A stretch of DNA of 64,000 nucleotides from Chinchilla lanigera (taxonomy: Eukaryota > Chordata > Mammalia > Rodentia > Chinchillidae). Shown in pieces: positions 35,346 through 46,745 of this stretch (position 1 is its first letter; each line of letters starts with the position of its first letter). Where the stretch lies: positions 9,346,818-9,410,817 of the forward strand of contig NW_004955446.1 of assembly GCF_000276665.1 (NCBI RefSeq). The letters run 5' to 3'. A program made the translations under genes and the position numbers. The notes beneath the pieces were generated by a model. That model was not told the DNA's origin. It worked only from the letters and a program-made list of their open reading frames with translations, and ran no database searches.

Positions 35346-38300
35346 GTCCAGTTTGGTAAAAATGGACCTTTCTGGTTCTGAAACTGAATTTAGATAACTG
35401 AACAAATTAAACCCAAATAAAAACTTCTCCCCAAAATGGATGCAACTATTATGGATTGCAAATATACACTAATAATAAAAATATGATTTGTGTGCTGAAA
35501 AATATATGTTTAGCTCTCTCTAATTTTGATAATTTTTATTATGGCAATCTTTAGTATATACAAATAATATGGAACATCCAGTGTAGATAAACATTTATCG
35601 CAGTAAAAAACCAAACATAGGGTAATGACCAAACAAAAATATTGTCTTTAGGCATATATTACCACCAAAAAGTGGAAAAAGGTATTTTTTCATTCTTTGG
35701 TAGCAGAATCATATCATGTGTCAGTACAGTACTTTCAGCAAGAAAAGATGCTAGTTTGAGCACTAGTGCATGAACTTTCCTCAGAAGAATGGCTGCTGGC
35801 ATTTATTCTTATGTGCACACACGCACACACGCACACAGGCACACATACTGTGCACAGTGATTTTGTTCTCCTGTGGTAATCAGGCCAAATTTCACTGAAT
35901 ATTCTTCACTGAACTTGCCAACATTGCAAATAAAGTGCTAAAGATGGTGCTAAAGATGACAGAAACCTCTTTGGGGATAAGAAGGCAGCTGTACATTATG
36001 TGATTGGATTTTAGTCCTCAGAAGCTGGCTCAAACCCCTTCCCTGGTTGGGAGCCTGCCCCTGGAGGAAGAAATCCAAAAAAAACAGCAATTCCTGGGAC
36101 CTCTGCAAGATCAGAGGCCTGGGGGAGACAGTAGGAATGCAAAGCGCACAGGAGAGGAAACATTCTGATTTTAAAAGCTGATTAAAAAAATCCATGGGGT
36201 TCCTGGCACTTCCGTGCTGGGAGAAAGACAAGAAAAATGCCTCGTCATTGCTTTTTGCCAGCCATCCTTAAAATGAAAGGAGAAAAAGTTGACTGTGCTG
36301 AGCAGGTTTCCAAAAATTTCTCCTGAAGGAATCTCTGGCAGATAACCAGATTTAGAGAAAGAACAAGTAGCGAAAGACTCTTTAAGAGTCTATAATAATT
36401 TCATATTTTTAAGTAGCCTGGAGAAGAGCCTCAATTTTTAAAACACTCATTTTTCTTTGTGTATCTGTCTTCCTGATCTTGTGCCTCTCTTCCATGAGGG
36501 ATTTGTGCTTTTCAACATGACTGCACAATAAATCACCCCACCTAAGACTGTGCAGCAGATGTGCCACTGGCAAAGTCCTGGATCATTTGTAGATGCAGGC
36601 TAGCCACGGGAACATGAACTGATGTAGACAATCAGAATCTGTTTGATTTTTACAGATACAGAACTGGTTTTGTATGAAAATTGATTTACTTCTGACAGTG
36701 AGTAGCATAGATTTATCTGGTAAATCTCCTGCGCACCTCAGTGGATGTCCAACTGACCTTAGGATACTAAAAGTCACCTTCTACGTTGAGAGTCTCTGAA
36801 ATAAAACTTAAAAGGTATTTGTAATTTCGTTAGAGAAAACTCAAAAGTGAAGTACTTAGTCAAATACAGCTAGTGGGTGTTTACATCATTAATAAATTTT
36901 CCCATTCCTGCTTAATGCTTTGGCATCAGAAGCCCAGGTGAAAATAATAATGACTTGATAGGGAGAATTGTAAGTGAGACTGTAGCCTGCTGTTTCTCTC
37001 TCTCAAATCAGTTTTCCTGTTCCTGGGACATGGCTCCAAGCTACAGACAAGATGTGCCAGTCTCCTCATAGCTGGATACAGCTGTGACTTGTCTCTGATC
37101 AATGGAATTGAGCGTGGCACAAAGGCACAACTTTTATCTTGCTTGCCTGAAAGGTAAGAGCTTGGCCTCAACACCATTATATGCTCCATTTTATAGGATG
37201 TTACTGAAGCCAGAACCCTGCTTCTGTGGTCAGTACCCTGGTGCCTACTGGGGTGCCAGGCTCGAATCACTTGTGTCCCTGCTTGCCTTTGTAGAAGGTC
37301 TCCTGGCTCAGCCTTGTCATGCTATTCAATGAGACAGAAAGTAGTACCTCACGTTACTTAGACTCATATTTTAGGTCTTTGCTGTTATGGTACCTTAGGC
37401 TTCATATTACTTAATATAAAGTTCTTCTCTAAACCTTTGTGGATTCAGTACCTTATGGGTAGCCAGCCACAGCTCTCTCTCTGAGACAAATCAGCCCACC
37501 ACAGAAGGTTACAAAGCAAGTTTAGAGCCCCGTTTCCAGCAGCAGATAGAATCAAGTAAGTGACTACTTAATCCTAGGACCAGCTTGCAATTTCCAGAAT
37601 GCACTAGTCACAGTCTGATTGTTCCTATATCAGCAGCTGTGACAGTTAGACACAAGCTGGCATTTCTTCCTGCCAATTCCACGTGAGATTTCTGCATGAT
37701 TTCTCTGTCCTTTGGGAGGATGCCCACAGTCAGTGACCTACAAATATATTTTATCATAAGCAATAACAATAAAGAAACCTAGTAGAGAGCCTCTTTATTA
37801 TCCCTTAGAACGTGGAACTCATGTGTGCTGGTCTAATAGCAAAAAATATAGTTCCATCACAAATAAGCAAAAGGTCTAATTCACAGAACTGCGGGGGAGG
37901 GGATTTCCAGGTGTGGGTAAAAGATTGATTTAGTATAACTAAATCGTATTTTTAATTTTGAAAAACAGTAATATTCTATAATTTATGGATTAGAAAACAA
38001 CTTCTAAATTTATATTACCTCACTCATATTACTCTTACAATTCATAAGGGAAGTATTTTGCCTAATGGTTCACTCGAAAGGAACAGTGTAGGTCAGTGGT
38101 AAATTTTCACACATTCTGTGTTAGTACATATTGGAGGCTGGCTTAACAGAGCAGAGAAAAGAATGCAGGACAACATTTCCCTTGCTGTAACATAATGTCA
38201 GAAACGGTTACTAAGGGGGTGATAGTTAGAAAGTCAAAAGCATGGAGGTCATCGCACTTTGCCCCATGTGTGATGTACTAATGGAGCGAATTCATCGTAT

Positions 38301-41164
38301 CCCAAGACAGTCTTTGCCAGTCCCTGCCAAAGCTGCTTCAGTAGCACAGGTTGTTGCATTGGACCCATTTCGGGAAAAGCAACAGTGGTCCCATGATCTG
38401 CTGGTCTTTTACATCTCAAGAGGGATGATCTCCAGCCAGAAAATACAAGTTTCTGTTTTTGGGATTAAGACATTAATTTTAAATCTCATTTTTTATAATT
38501 ATCCACATTATAAGTGTGAGATGATGCCACACCAATGAGAAAGAACATCGGGATTTTAGAATTTCAAAATCCTCCCAGAATCTCATCTTTAGTGATGGGC
38601 TAGTTTTCCTTTTATCTCCAAAACTCCCTAGAGCTGCCATGTTGTTTCCCACTGGTTCTCATTTTATATGGGCATCGAGTGACCTACTGCCTCCTACATC
38701 CCCCCTGCCTTGGGTCACTGGTTTTATGGATTAAGCCGTGGAAGAATACTGCATGCTCTTCTAATTCCTCTTCCCATCACTGATCATTTCATGCAAACTT
38801 GGCCTTGCTCAGGGCTGAGAAGTTATCCTTGGGACTCTGGCTGAGACCACTGTTCCTAGCCTTGCCTCTTATTTCAAGTATGAGCTTGCAACTTTTTAGC
38901 TAGAAATCCTTTAGAGTCCCAGAGACAGACATTACCAGGTCCAGAGAACTGAGAGCTCAGCGGGTGGGGAGGGAGACAGACACAAAGACATACAGCTGCA
39001 TTCCTCAAGGTACATTACACTCCCAAGACTCACTTGAGGGCTTCTGCAGCTGCTTTAACAGTGCGTTTTCTGTGTTGCTCCTTGGAAATGTACCCAAGTG
39101 CATGCAAGTGAAAACATTTCTGCTAGACATGCCCACTCTGACAAAAATGGCAATCACTTCAGGCAGAAGAAAGTGACTCCAAGTTGATGTGGTAAGCCTG
39201 TATTTTCACTAACAATGACCGAAAATGCCTGGAAAACCATATGGTGGCCTTTAGTTCCATAAGGAGATAAAGGGACTTCTTGAAGGTCATTCAGAGCTAA
39301 GCTTAGTGGCTGGATGCTTGCTCTGTCTACTCTTCCATGTTCTCTGTATTTTTCCTCCTGTCTTCAACCTTGCTAAAGAATTTCCTTTAGAAAAAATGCA
39401 GAAGGTCCCCCCAAGCAATGTGATTTTCTCTGCCCTTTGTCCTTTGTGTGTCGCAGCTGAGAGGCAGCACAAGGTGGGCTCTGACGTGCTCTCCACAGGA
39501 TACCCTGAGCACAGCTTTTTCATTATACTGATGCAGACAAAGACACTGCAGGGATTTGCCTAAACATTAAAAAACACCCATCTTCAGGGATGGAGAAAAT
39601 AAACATTTCCTAGTGGGAGGGAAGTACTAGCCTATAGAATTAATAGCTTAAAGACCCTTATTATATTTTCCTGCTCTGCAAAGAAGAAAATTGCTAATGA
39701 CACCACTAGCTGACTGTGAGTTTTTCCCTCCTTCCACACAAAACACTTTCTAAAAAAAGCTCTGGCTCCTGTCAGCAATTCACAGAATCCAAAGACTAAA
39801 TGTAGGGTGCAAACAGAGGACATCCATACACGGAGAAATAGGGCCGTTGCCCATAACCACAGAGAATGTTTTCCCTTTGTGCCTGGTTATACTGACTGAA
39901 GGCATTTAAATGAGAATCTTACTCAAATGCCATAAGAGTATGTCATTTTATTTAAATTCGGGGAGATGATGTGGGCATTACCTGAGATAGTTTGATTCAC
40001 AATCAATCGAGTACATTATTATATGATTTGTGGCTTCCTGGGAACCAGATAAAATGCATCAGTTTTCCTAAACACATAGCTGATCTCTTTGAAAAGAGGG
40101 GACCAGTGGTTTGAAGAAATACCCTGCATCTCACGCATTCAGGAGTTATTAGTGTAAATCAGCCCACAGTGACCGGGTAAGATGCTTCCTGCTTTTAAAG
40201 ATGTCTTCAAAGTTTTCTTCTGCTGTCTGCCATGGTGAAGTTCAAGATTAATTTAGCTCTCAGTATCCCTCAAGAATTTATATGGGGCATTATTAACTGA
40301 CATTATTCAATGAACTCAAAACACTTCTGCAATATTGATAGAAGAAGGAATCACCTTGGGAGTGATTAGTGGGCAGGAGGGCAGAACACCTGCAAGCCAA
40401 ACCCAGTCCCATCTCTCAGTGAGGGCTCCTTGTGTATTCATCATGAAGAACCCAGAGAAATAAATGACATTCTTTTCAAAGTTTACTTCACATTGATTGT
40501 GTTGGAACAAACTATTTTAGGGCCAAAATGTATTTACTGAAGGGGTTGGTTAGTCAAGTTGAGAAAATCTGCGTGTGAATATTACTTTAATATGTACTAG
40601 CTGGCTGACCTCAAGCTCAATCTCCATATTGAAAAAAGTGGGATTAATACTATTACTCTTTCCTCTGTTTATTTTTAAAAACAATTTCAAGCACGTAGAC
40701 AAGTAGTTCTCACACACCTAGTTTTCACCTAAATTCGCAGCTGTTGACAGCTTACCTCATTTGCTTTCTCTCTCCTCACATAACACATTGTGGTGGTGGC
40801 TGAGCTATTGGAAAGTAAATTGTAGACTTGATGACATTTAAATACTTCACAAGTATCTTGGAAGAACAGAAGACACTCTTCTCCATAACTACAGTTCCTT
40901 TAAATCAACCAAGAGATGGGATCCCAAGCCCGTAATAGTAATATGCAGTGTGTATTCAAGTTTTCCCAATTATTCCAGCACTGTCTTTGTACCTGAGTTT
41001 TTTTTTTTTTTTCTGGTAAAGGATCCATTTAAAGCTCAAACATTACATTTAGTTGTTATGTGTTTTTTTTTTTTTTAGTTTAGACCATTCTCCCTACCAT
41101 TTTTTTCATGACACTGACATTTTTGAATAGTCTAAGCCAGTCACGGGTCATTGTACAATGCTCC
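35346..41164. other. Long intronic stretch, no gene recognised
   Basis: It contains a CA-rich microsatellite at about 35814-35848 (CACACACG units), a small tandem of GTGCTAAAGATG near 35935, and T-runs at about 40999 and 41063. I recognised no SINE, LTR, exon or RNA gene. This is the longest repeat-poor interval in the window. Confidence 0.55.
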
Positions 41165-41655
41165 TGTAATGGTTGATACATTGTGTCAACTTGAGAATTA
41201 AGACATTTAAAAGCTTAACTAAGTGATTCAGCAGGGGGCCAGGGTCCTCACTTTGTTGTTTTTGTTTTTGTTGTTGCTGTTTTTCTCTGGTACTGGGAAC
41301 CGAACTCACGACCTTGCGCTTGTCAGGCAGGCGCTTTGCTGCTGAGCTAAACCCCCAGCCCCTAGGGTCCTCACTTTGTAAACATCCTAAACCTGTGCAA
41401 GAGGACGTGGAAACTATATTGGTGGGGAGTCTGCTTACACTATAAGGGAGGAAAAGAGGCTTTCTCCCCTCCCCCTTTTTGCTCTTGTTGCTTTTGCTAT
41501 CTTCTGCCACCTTGGACTATGGCCCCTGTGCCATACCACCCTGCCTTGGAGCCAGCTGATTACAGACTAAACTCTCTACAAACTGTAAGCTAAATAAACA
41601 TATCCTTCCTTAATTTTGGGTGTTGGATATTTTGTCTCAGCAATGAGAGAAAAGT
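41165..41655 (+). repeat. 5' LTR of the MaLR element (interrupted by an ID SINE)
   Basis: Without the insertion it is about 370 bp, close to the 3' LTR. The first ~86 bases differ from the 3' LTR at four positions by eye. The last ten bases before the internal region have diverged. Confidence 0.9.
41257..41363 (-). repeat. ID-type SINE inside an LTR, with a 16-bp target duplication
   Basis: A T/G-rich inverted tail is followed by GGTACTGGGAACCGAACTCA and GAGCTAAACCCCCAGCCCC. The 16-base word AGGGTCCTCACTTTGT is present exactly on both sides (41241-41256 and 41364-41379), so the insertion site is certain. Confidence 0.97.
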
Positions 41656-43320
41656 GGGGTTGTTGCTGTGACTATCCCTGACCATGTGGTTCAAAAGCCT
41701 TTGGAAATGGATTGTGGGAAGAATTTGGAAAGGTTCAGAGATGGTACCTAAAAGAGTAGCACTGAAATGCCTTAGGCTGTTCTGTATGGGAGATTCTGAT
41801 CAGAGCTCAGAGGACCAGAAGGCTGATAGAAATCCTGCCAGTAAAATTCAGGCTTGAGGGGTTTCTGCTGGCAAGAAGGACTGCATTGGATGCTGGACTC
41901 CAGATGATGTATGTCATGACTTGGCAAAAAGTTTGTCTGCATTTTGCTCATGTCCAGAGACTTTGCCTGAGACTATGATTAAATGCAATGGACTAATTAA
42001 TCTGTCAGAAAAAATTTCAAGGCAGTCAAATGTTGAGGCAGTGGCATGGTTGTTGTTGGGCGCTTTTAGCCAGATTTATACTGAAAATCAGAACAAAAAG
42101 CCCAGCAAGATGATTTAAAATGTTATGAGTTTGACCAAAAAGGAAGCTCCAATAAAATTGTGAGCTACAAAGATAGAGCTGAGGAAATCTTAATTGCTGA
42201 GAAGGAACAAGTAAATAAAAAAGATGGTCTGAGGGCCTCACATGAAGCAGCAAGTCTCCACCCTTTGCAGCCTTAAAAATGCAAACATGAAAGACTTTGC
42301 TTTGAGCAAAAAGCCACAGAGCACCATATCTCACAATGGTAGTGGCTGCACCAGGTTCCAGAGTGGCAGCAGCATAGAGAATTTATTCCTCAGAACTGGA
42401 GTCAGAGTGCCCAGCAATCCAGGCACTTGACTCCAACAGCCAAGAGGAAAAACTCACGGCTACTGCTCCAGATGGCAGCAGACCTTGACATCATCCATGT
42501 GGTGCTGACTTTAGGTGCATATAAACTGCAAGAGTTATTAGGTTAAAAAGGCTTCCATCTGGATTTCAGAAGGCCTGGGCGACCAACCAGTGTGCCCCTG
42601 AGAGGGCAGTGTGCGAAGCTATGAGTAAAAAGTCTGAAGTGCAGTAGAGACCCCAAAAATTTGAAAGAGCCAAAAACATGGATCATCTAAAGAAAACTTC
42701 AAGGATTGAACAGAGTGGGCCTTAATTAAAAAAAAAAAAAAAAGCCATGTGAGCTATAACTACCAGAAGTGCCATAAGGTTAAAGTCACGCAAGCCCTTT
42801 GGAGCTCACAATGTGCCACAGATTGCTTCAGATGCTGGACGTAAAACTACAGTACTTAATGTTTTCCCTGTTGGATTTTGGATTTGCTTTGGTATGGATC
42901 CATTGTATCCCTGTCTGTAAATTTTGGAATAAAAATGTTTATCTTGTGCCCTTAAATGTTAAAAGTGTTTAGCTTTGTTTTCATTTGTACAGGGGTCTTA
43001 CAATTAAGTTTGCCTTAACTCTCAGAGGAGCCTTGGGGCTTAGAATTTTCAGCAATGCTGAAACTGTTAGGATTTTGACAACTCTTAGAGATGAACGAAA
43101 TGCCTTTGGCATGAGGGGATGTACATTCCTGGAGGCGCCATGGGCAAAATGTTATGGTTCTAATGTAATATAATGTTGATAGACTTAATACTGGCTCTTA
43201 AGGATTATTAAACCTATGTTACAATGTTCAAGTTGTAAAATGGTAAGAATAAACATAACTCTGTATCTGGAGACCAATTTAAAAAAATGTGTCTGGTTGC
43301 CAAGTTGACAAGGGATGGAG

Positions 43321-43701
43321 TGTAATGGTTGATACATTGTGTCAACTTGAGAATTAAAACGTTTAAAAGCTTAACTAAGTGATTCAGCAGGGGCCCAGGG
43401 TCCTTACTTTGTAAATACCCTAAACCTGCGCAAGAGGAGGGCACAGAGATCGTGTGGGTGGGGAGCCTGCTCACAATATAAGGGGGGAAAAGAGCTTGCT
43501 CTCTTCCCCCTTGTTGCTCTTGTCGCTTTCTCTTTCTGCTGCCGTGAACTGCTGCTCCTGTGCTGTGCTATGCTGCCTTTGAGTCAGCTAAGTACAGACT
43601 AAAACCTCCACAAGCTGTGAGCTAAATAAACCTTTCCTTTCTTAATTTTGGGTGGTGGATATTTTATCTCAGCAACAACAGCAACAAAAGTAACTAAGAC
43701 A
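43321..43701 (+). repeat. 3' LTR of the MaLR element
   Basis: It is uninterrupted, about 381 bp, with GTGAGCTAAATAAACC carrying the AATAAA signal at about 43624, and a TG...CA terminus. Confidence 0.92.
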
Positions 43702-44436
43702 GTTCCCAAATTTGAATTTGTTTTCTTGTGTCTAGAGTCAGGTTAAACATCTTAGTAAAAATACTGTAAGTATTGTATTGACTACTACCAACTATGTATA
43801 CCTTAAGGCAGTTAAATTCAGTTTTTCTCATTACTGGTAGAATTAACTTGATTTAATTGGCTAATGATATACTGTCCTATTTTTCCATGGTAAAGAAAAC
43901 TTTTTTCCTTTGAAATTAATAACTGACCCATGAAACAAGGCTTTGAAACTGTATAAATTTTTTATCCTCTAAAAATCTTTTCAACCAATATCCATTGTAT
44001 GACTCAGACACTATATTCATGGTAAAAAAAATATTGTGCTATTATAATTTAATTTTTCCCCTATATTAGCTGATGTTCTTCTGTAAAGAAGAGTACCCTG
44101 TTTTGACTTTCATTATGGATTACTATTTTGAAAATTTTATGTGTTATGATACAAAACCTGTGTTAGGGTTATGAGTATTTGAGTATCTAAAACTCCTTGA
44201 CCATACTACTATTTGACAAGTATTAGCTATTATTTATAATTATTTTATCCTGTTTGTCAGAAACTACAGTGTCAATTTAATGTTGTAGTATAGTGCAAAC
44301 TAATCTTCAAATTTTACCTTGCTCAGGGGACAAATAATGGTGGGGCTACCTGACCCAAGAACACCTAAGTGTTCTCTAGGCCTGTGGATAGGAATTCCTC
44401 ACGGTTAGGGCTATAAATCTCACCTGTGTCAGTCAG
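43702..44436. other. Intronic sequence, no gene recognised
   Basis: This is AT-rich unique sequence with no named repeat. Confidence 0.6.
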
Positions 44437-44795
44437 CTTTCCCTTACTACAAGAAGTACCAAACATAAGTTAGTTTATAAAAGTGAAAGATTTATTTCAC
44501 CTCACAAAAGGATTCTACCCATTGTCACTGGGTCCCATGGTCTTTGAACCTATGGCCTGATGGGAAGTGAAGCAGAAGAAGGTGCTCACTTCAAGGCAGT
44601 CAGCAAGGACCCAGTGATTTATCTTCCTTCTACTAGGCCCCGGCTTTTAAAGGTTTGATCACCTCTCAACAGTTCCATGGTCAGCCACCAAGCCTTTAAT
44701 CCAAGAGTCTTTGAGGTAAGGGTGTATTTCATATCCAAACTATCAGCACCTAGAGGTTGGCCAAATGATGCATAGCTACTCATGTTCCACTCATA
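44437..44795 (-). mobile_element. MaLR solo LTR, diverged
   Basis: GTCAGTCAGCTTTCCCTTAC, AGTTTATAAAAGTGAAAGAT and CACCAAGCCTTTAATCCAAG keep the inverted MST-type layout. It has the same orientation as RAB3C. Confidence 0.75.
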
Positions 44796-45547
44796 CCTCT
44801 GTCTCCATTTCAAAACCCGCTACATGAACACCTCCATTTCTGGTCCCTGCGACACACCCATAGATCCTCAACCTCCCCCACCCTATTCTCTACCTCTGGG
44901 TGGGAGGAAGGGCTTCTCAACTGAGTGGCAGCTCCAGTGTACTTAGAGTCCATTAACTAAACAAGCTGACTTGGAGATAAGCAGTGATTGGAGAGTCAAA
45001 GCAGCCATAATGTACAGTAAGCTTTAGGTTCATTTTCTAATTTCTTCATTTTGGTATCTTAAGGAATCTAATGGCCTTAGTGCTAAGTCTCCTCACTGGC
45101 ATTAAATTAATAAAGACGTTAGGGATGCACATGAACTCACTTAGGGAGCAGGAGGATATTTATAAATCTTAGAGACTGGAGTTCAAGAGTTTATATATCT
45201 TGCCACCAATGGCTCTGAGGTCTGGGAGAAAGAAGTGCAGTGTTTAGATCGAATAGTTACTGGACTTGGCAAATAACCATTAATGGGTTTCTTAGCTAAA
45301 TACAAGTTGCTCCCCCAACCCTACACATGTAGCTTTCTTTGAAAGTATGAAAAGGATGTGTATGTGTGGGGAACATTTCTTCTTGTCCCAAAGCTGCCTC
45401 AGTTCCTGGTGAGTGTGCTGCCCTTTAGTGGAAATTCCCAGTACCTGGGAATGGAAGACTCAACAGACAGACAGAGCTACACCTGTCTTTTTTTCCTCCT
45501 GTGCCTTTTCTCTTAACTCCTACTTGCTCATTAATTTTCATGTTATT

Positions 45548-45622
45548 ATTATTGGGACCAGGAACTGAACTCAGGACCTTGCACTTGCCAGGGAAGCACT
45601 GTGCATTATCTCCCTGGCTCTA
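45548..45622 (-). repeat. ID-type SINE
   Basis: CCAGGAACTGAACTCAGGAC and TTATCTCCCTGGCTC mark an inverted ID body next to a short TTA-rich tail. Confidence 0.85.
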
Positions 45623-46089
45623 ATTTTCACATTATTTATTTGTTCCATTGTCCTGAGTAGTGTTCAGTATGTATGTTTAGTATTCCCTTTTTAAGTTATG
45701 AAATTATAGTCAAGAATATTTCTGGTTGGATAATTATTATGTATTGCAAACATCCCAATTAAATAATAAAAAAGCATTTGTAATTGAAATATGAAGCAGG
45801 CTAGCATAGCATTTGTGGTGTGACATTCTATGTCCCAAGTTTATAACAGAAAAAATTTAAAGCAATGCAGCAGAATAGCATAACACTAGGGATTTTCTTT
45901 CATGTCCTGCATGCTGAGCTGTTGTCCGGAGGGGAGACTCACACCACAGATCCTTTCTAACTGACCCCAGCACTCCCAGTATCAAGCTCACCTAGTTGCT
46001 GGTTAGCAGTGCAAAGTCCTGGACCCTCTCAGACCTACTGCAAGGAAAACCCTGGGGAGAGATCAGCATTTGAAATAGGTTCTCAGAGG

Positions 46090-46270
46090 AGGTTTTTTTG
46101 TGCACTAAAACATAAGAGCCACATTGTTTAGCTGAATAATTTGAGAAAGTTACTGAATTTCTCTGAGCCTCGCTTCTTTCACCTGTCAAATGGGGAGAAA
46201 CTCTCTTTAATAGAGGTGTGAGAAAAATTAAAGCACCATTTAGTTCTTTGTCTAGAATATTTTTGTACTT
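46090..46270 (+). repeat. MIR SINE
   Basis: TGAGAAAGTTACTGAATTTC, TCTGAGCCTCGCTTCTTTCA and CCTGTCAAATGGGGAGAAAC are in MIR order. Confidence 0.8.
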
Positions 46271-46589
46271 AATAGTGAGTCTTTAAAAATAAATAAAACC
46301 CACAATATCATATGATAAAATCAATCAGGTAATATTCACATTGTCTCAGTAAAGACACAGACAACAAGAGATGACTTCTAAAAGCAGAACAAGCTGGACC
46401 ACAAGTTGGTGCATATCTGTGTCAGTAGAGGTTCTAGAAGAAGCATACTATACATTGCTATTTTTTGTTTCATGCAGTGGAACTAGAACATTCAATGAAT
46501 ATGTTGTCATGCTTCAAGAAGCTCCTGTGTTATATTTTGTATTTTGTGCTTTTTGTTTCCTTTGGAATTTTTAATTTTGTCTAAAGGAA

Positions 46590-46745
46590 AAAAAAAGAGA
46601 AAGAGTAAAAGGAAAGAAAGAGAAAGAAAGAAAAAGATAAAGGAAAAAAGAGAGAAGAGAAGAGAAGAGAAAAGAGAAGAGAAGAGAAGAGAAGAGAAGA
46701 GAAGAGAAGAGAAGAGAAGAGAAGAGAAGAGAAAGAAGAGAACAA
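46590..46745. repeat. (AAGAG)n purine microsatellite
   Basis: An irregular AAAG-rich start leads into about 17 near-perfect AAGAG units (46648-46739). The open frames on both strands are artefacts. Confidence 0.95.

Larger units (their letters stand above)
41165..43701 (+). mobile_element. Complete MaLR-type LTR retrotransposon (LTR-internal-LTR)
   Basis: Two LTRs in the same orientation bound a ~1.66-kb internal region. Both start TGTAATGGTTGATACATTGT, and the second ends CTAAGACA. The flanking pentamers GCTCC (41160-41164) and GTTCC (43702-43706) differ at one base and fit a 5-bp target duplication. The internal part is MaLR-like and has no long frame; such elements are non-autonomous. A purine-rich AAGGGATGGAG precedes the 3' LTR. 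An ID SINE interrupts the 5' LTR. Confidence 0.9.

Noticed and set aside
41148..41510. 120-codon minus-strand frame
   Set aside because: It lies across an ID SINE and the 5' LTR of the MaLR element.
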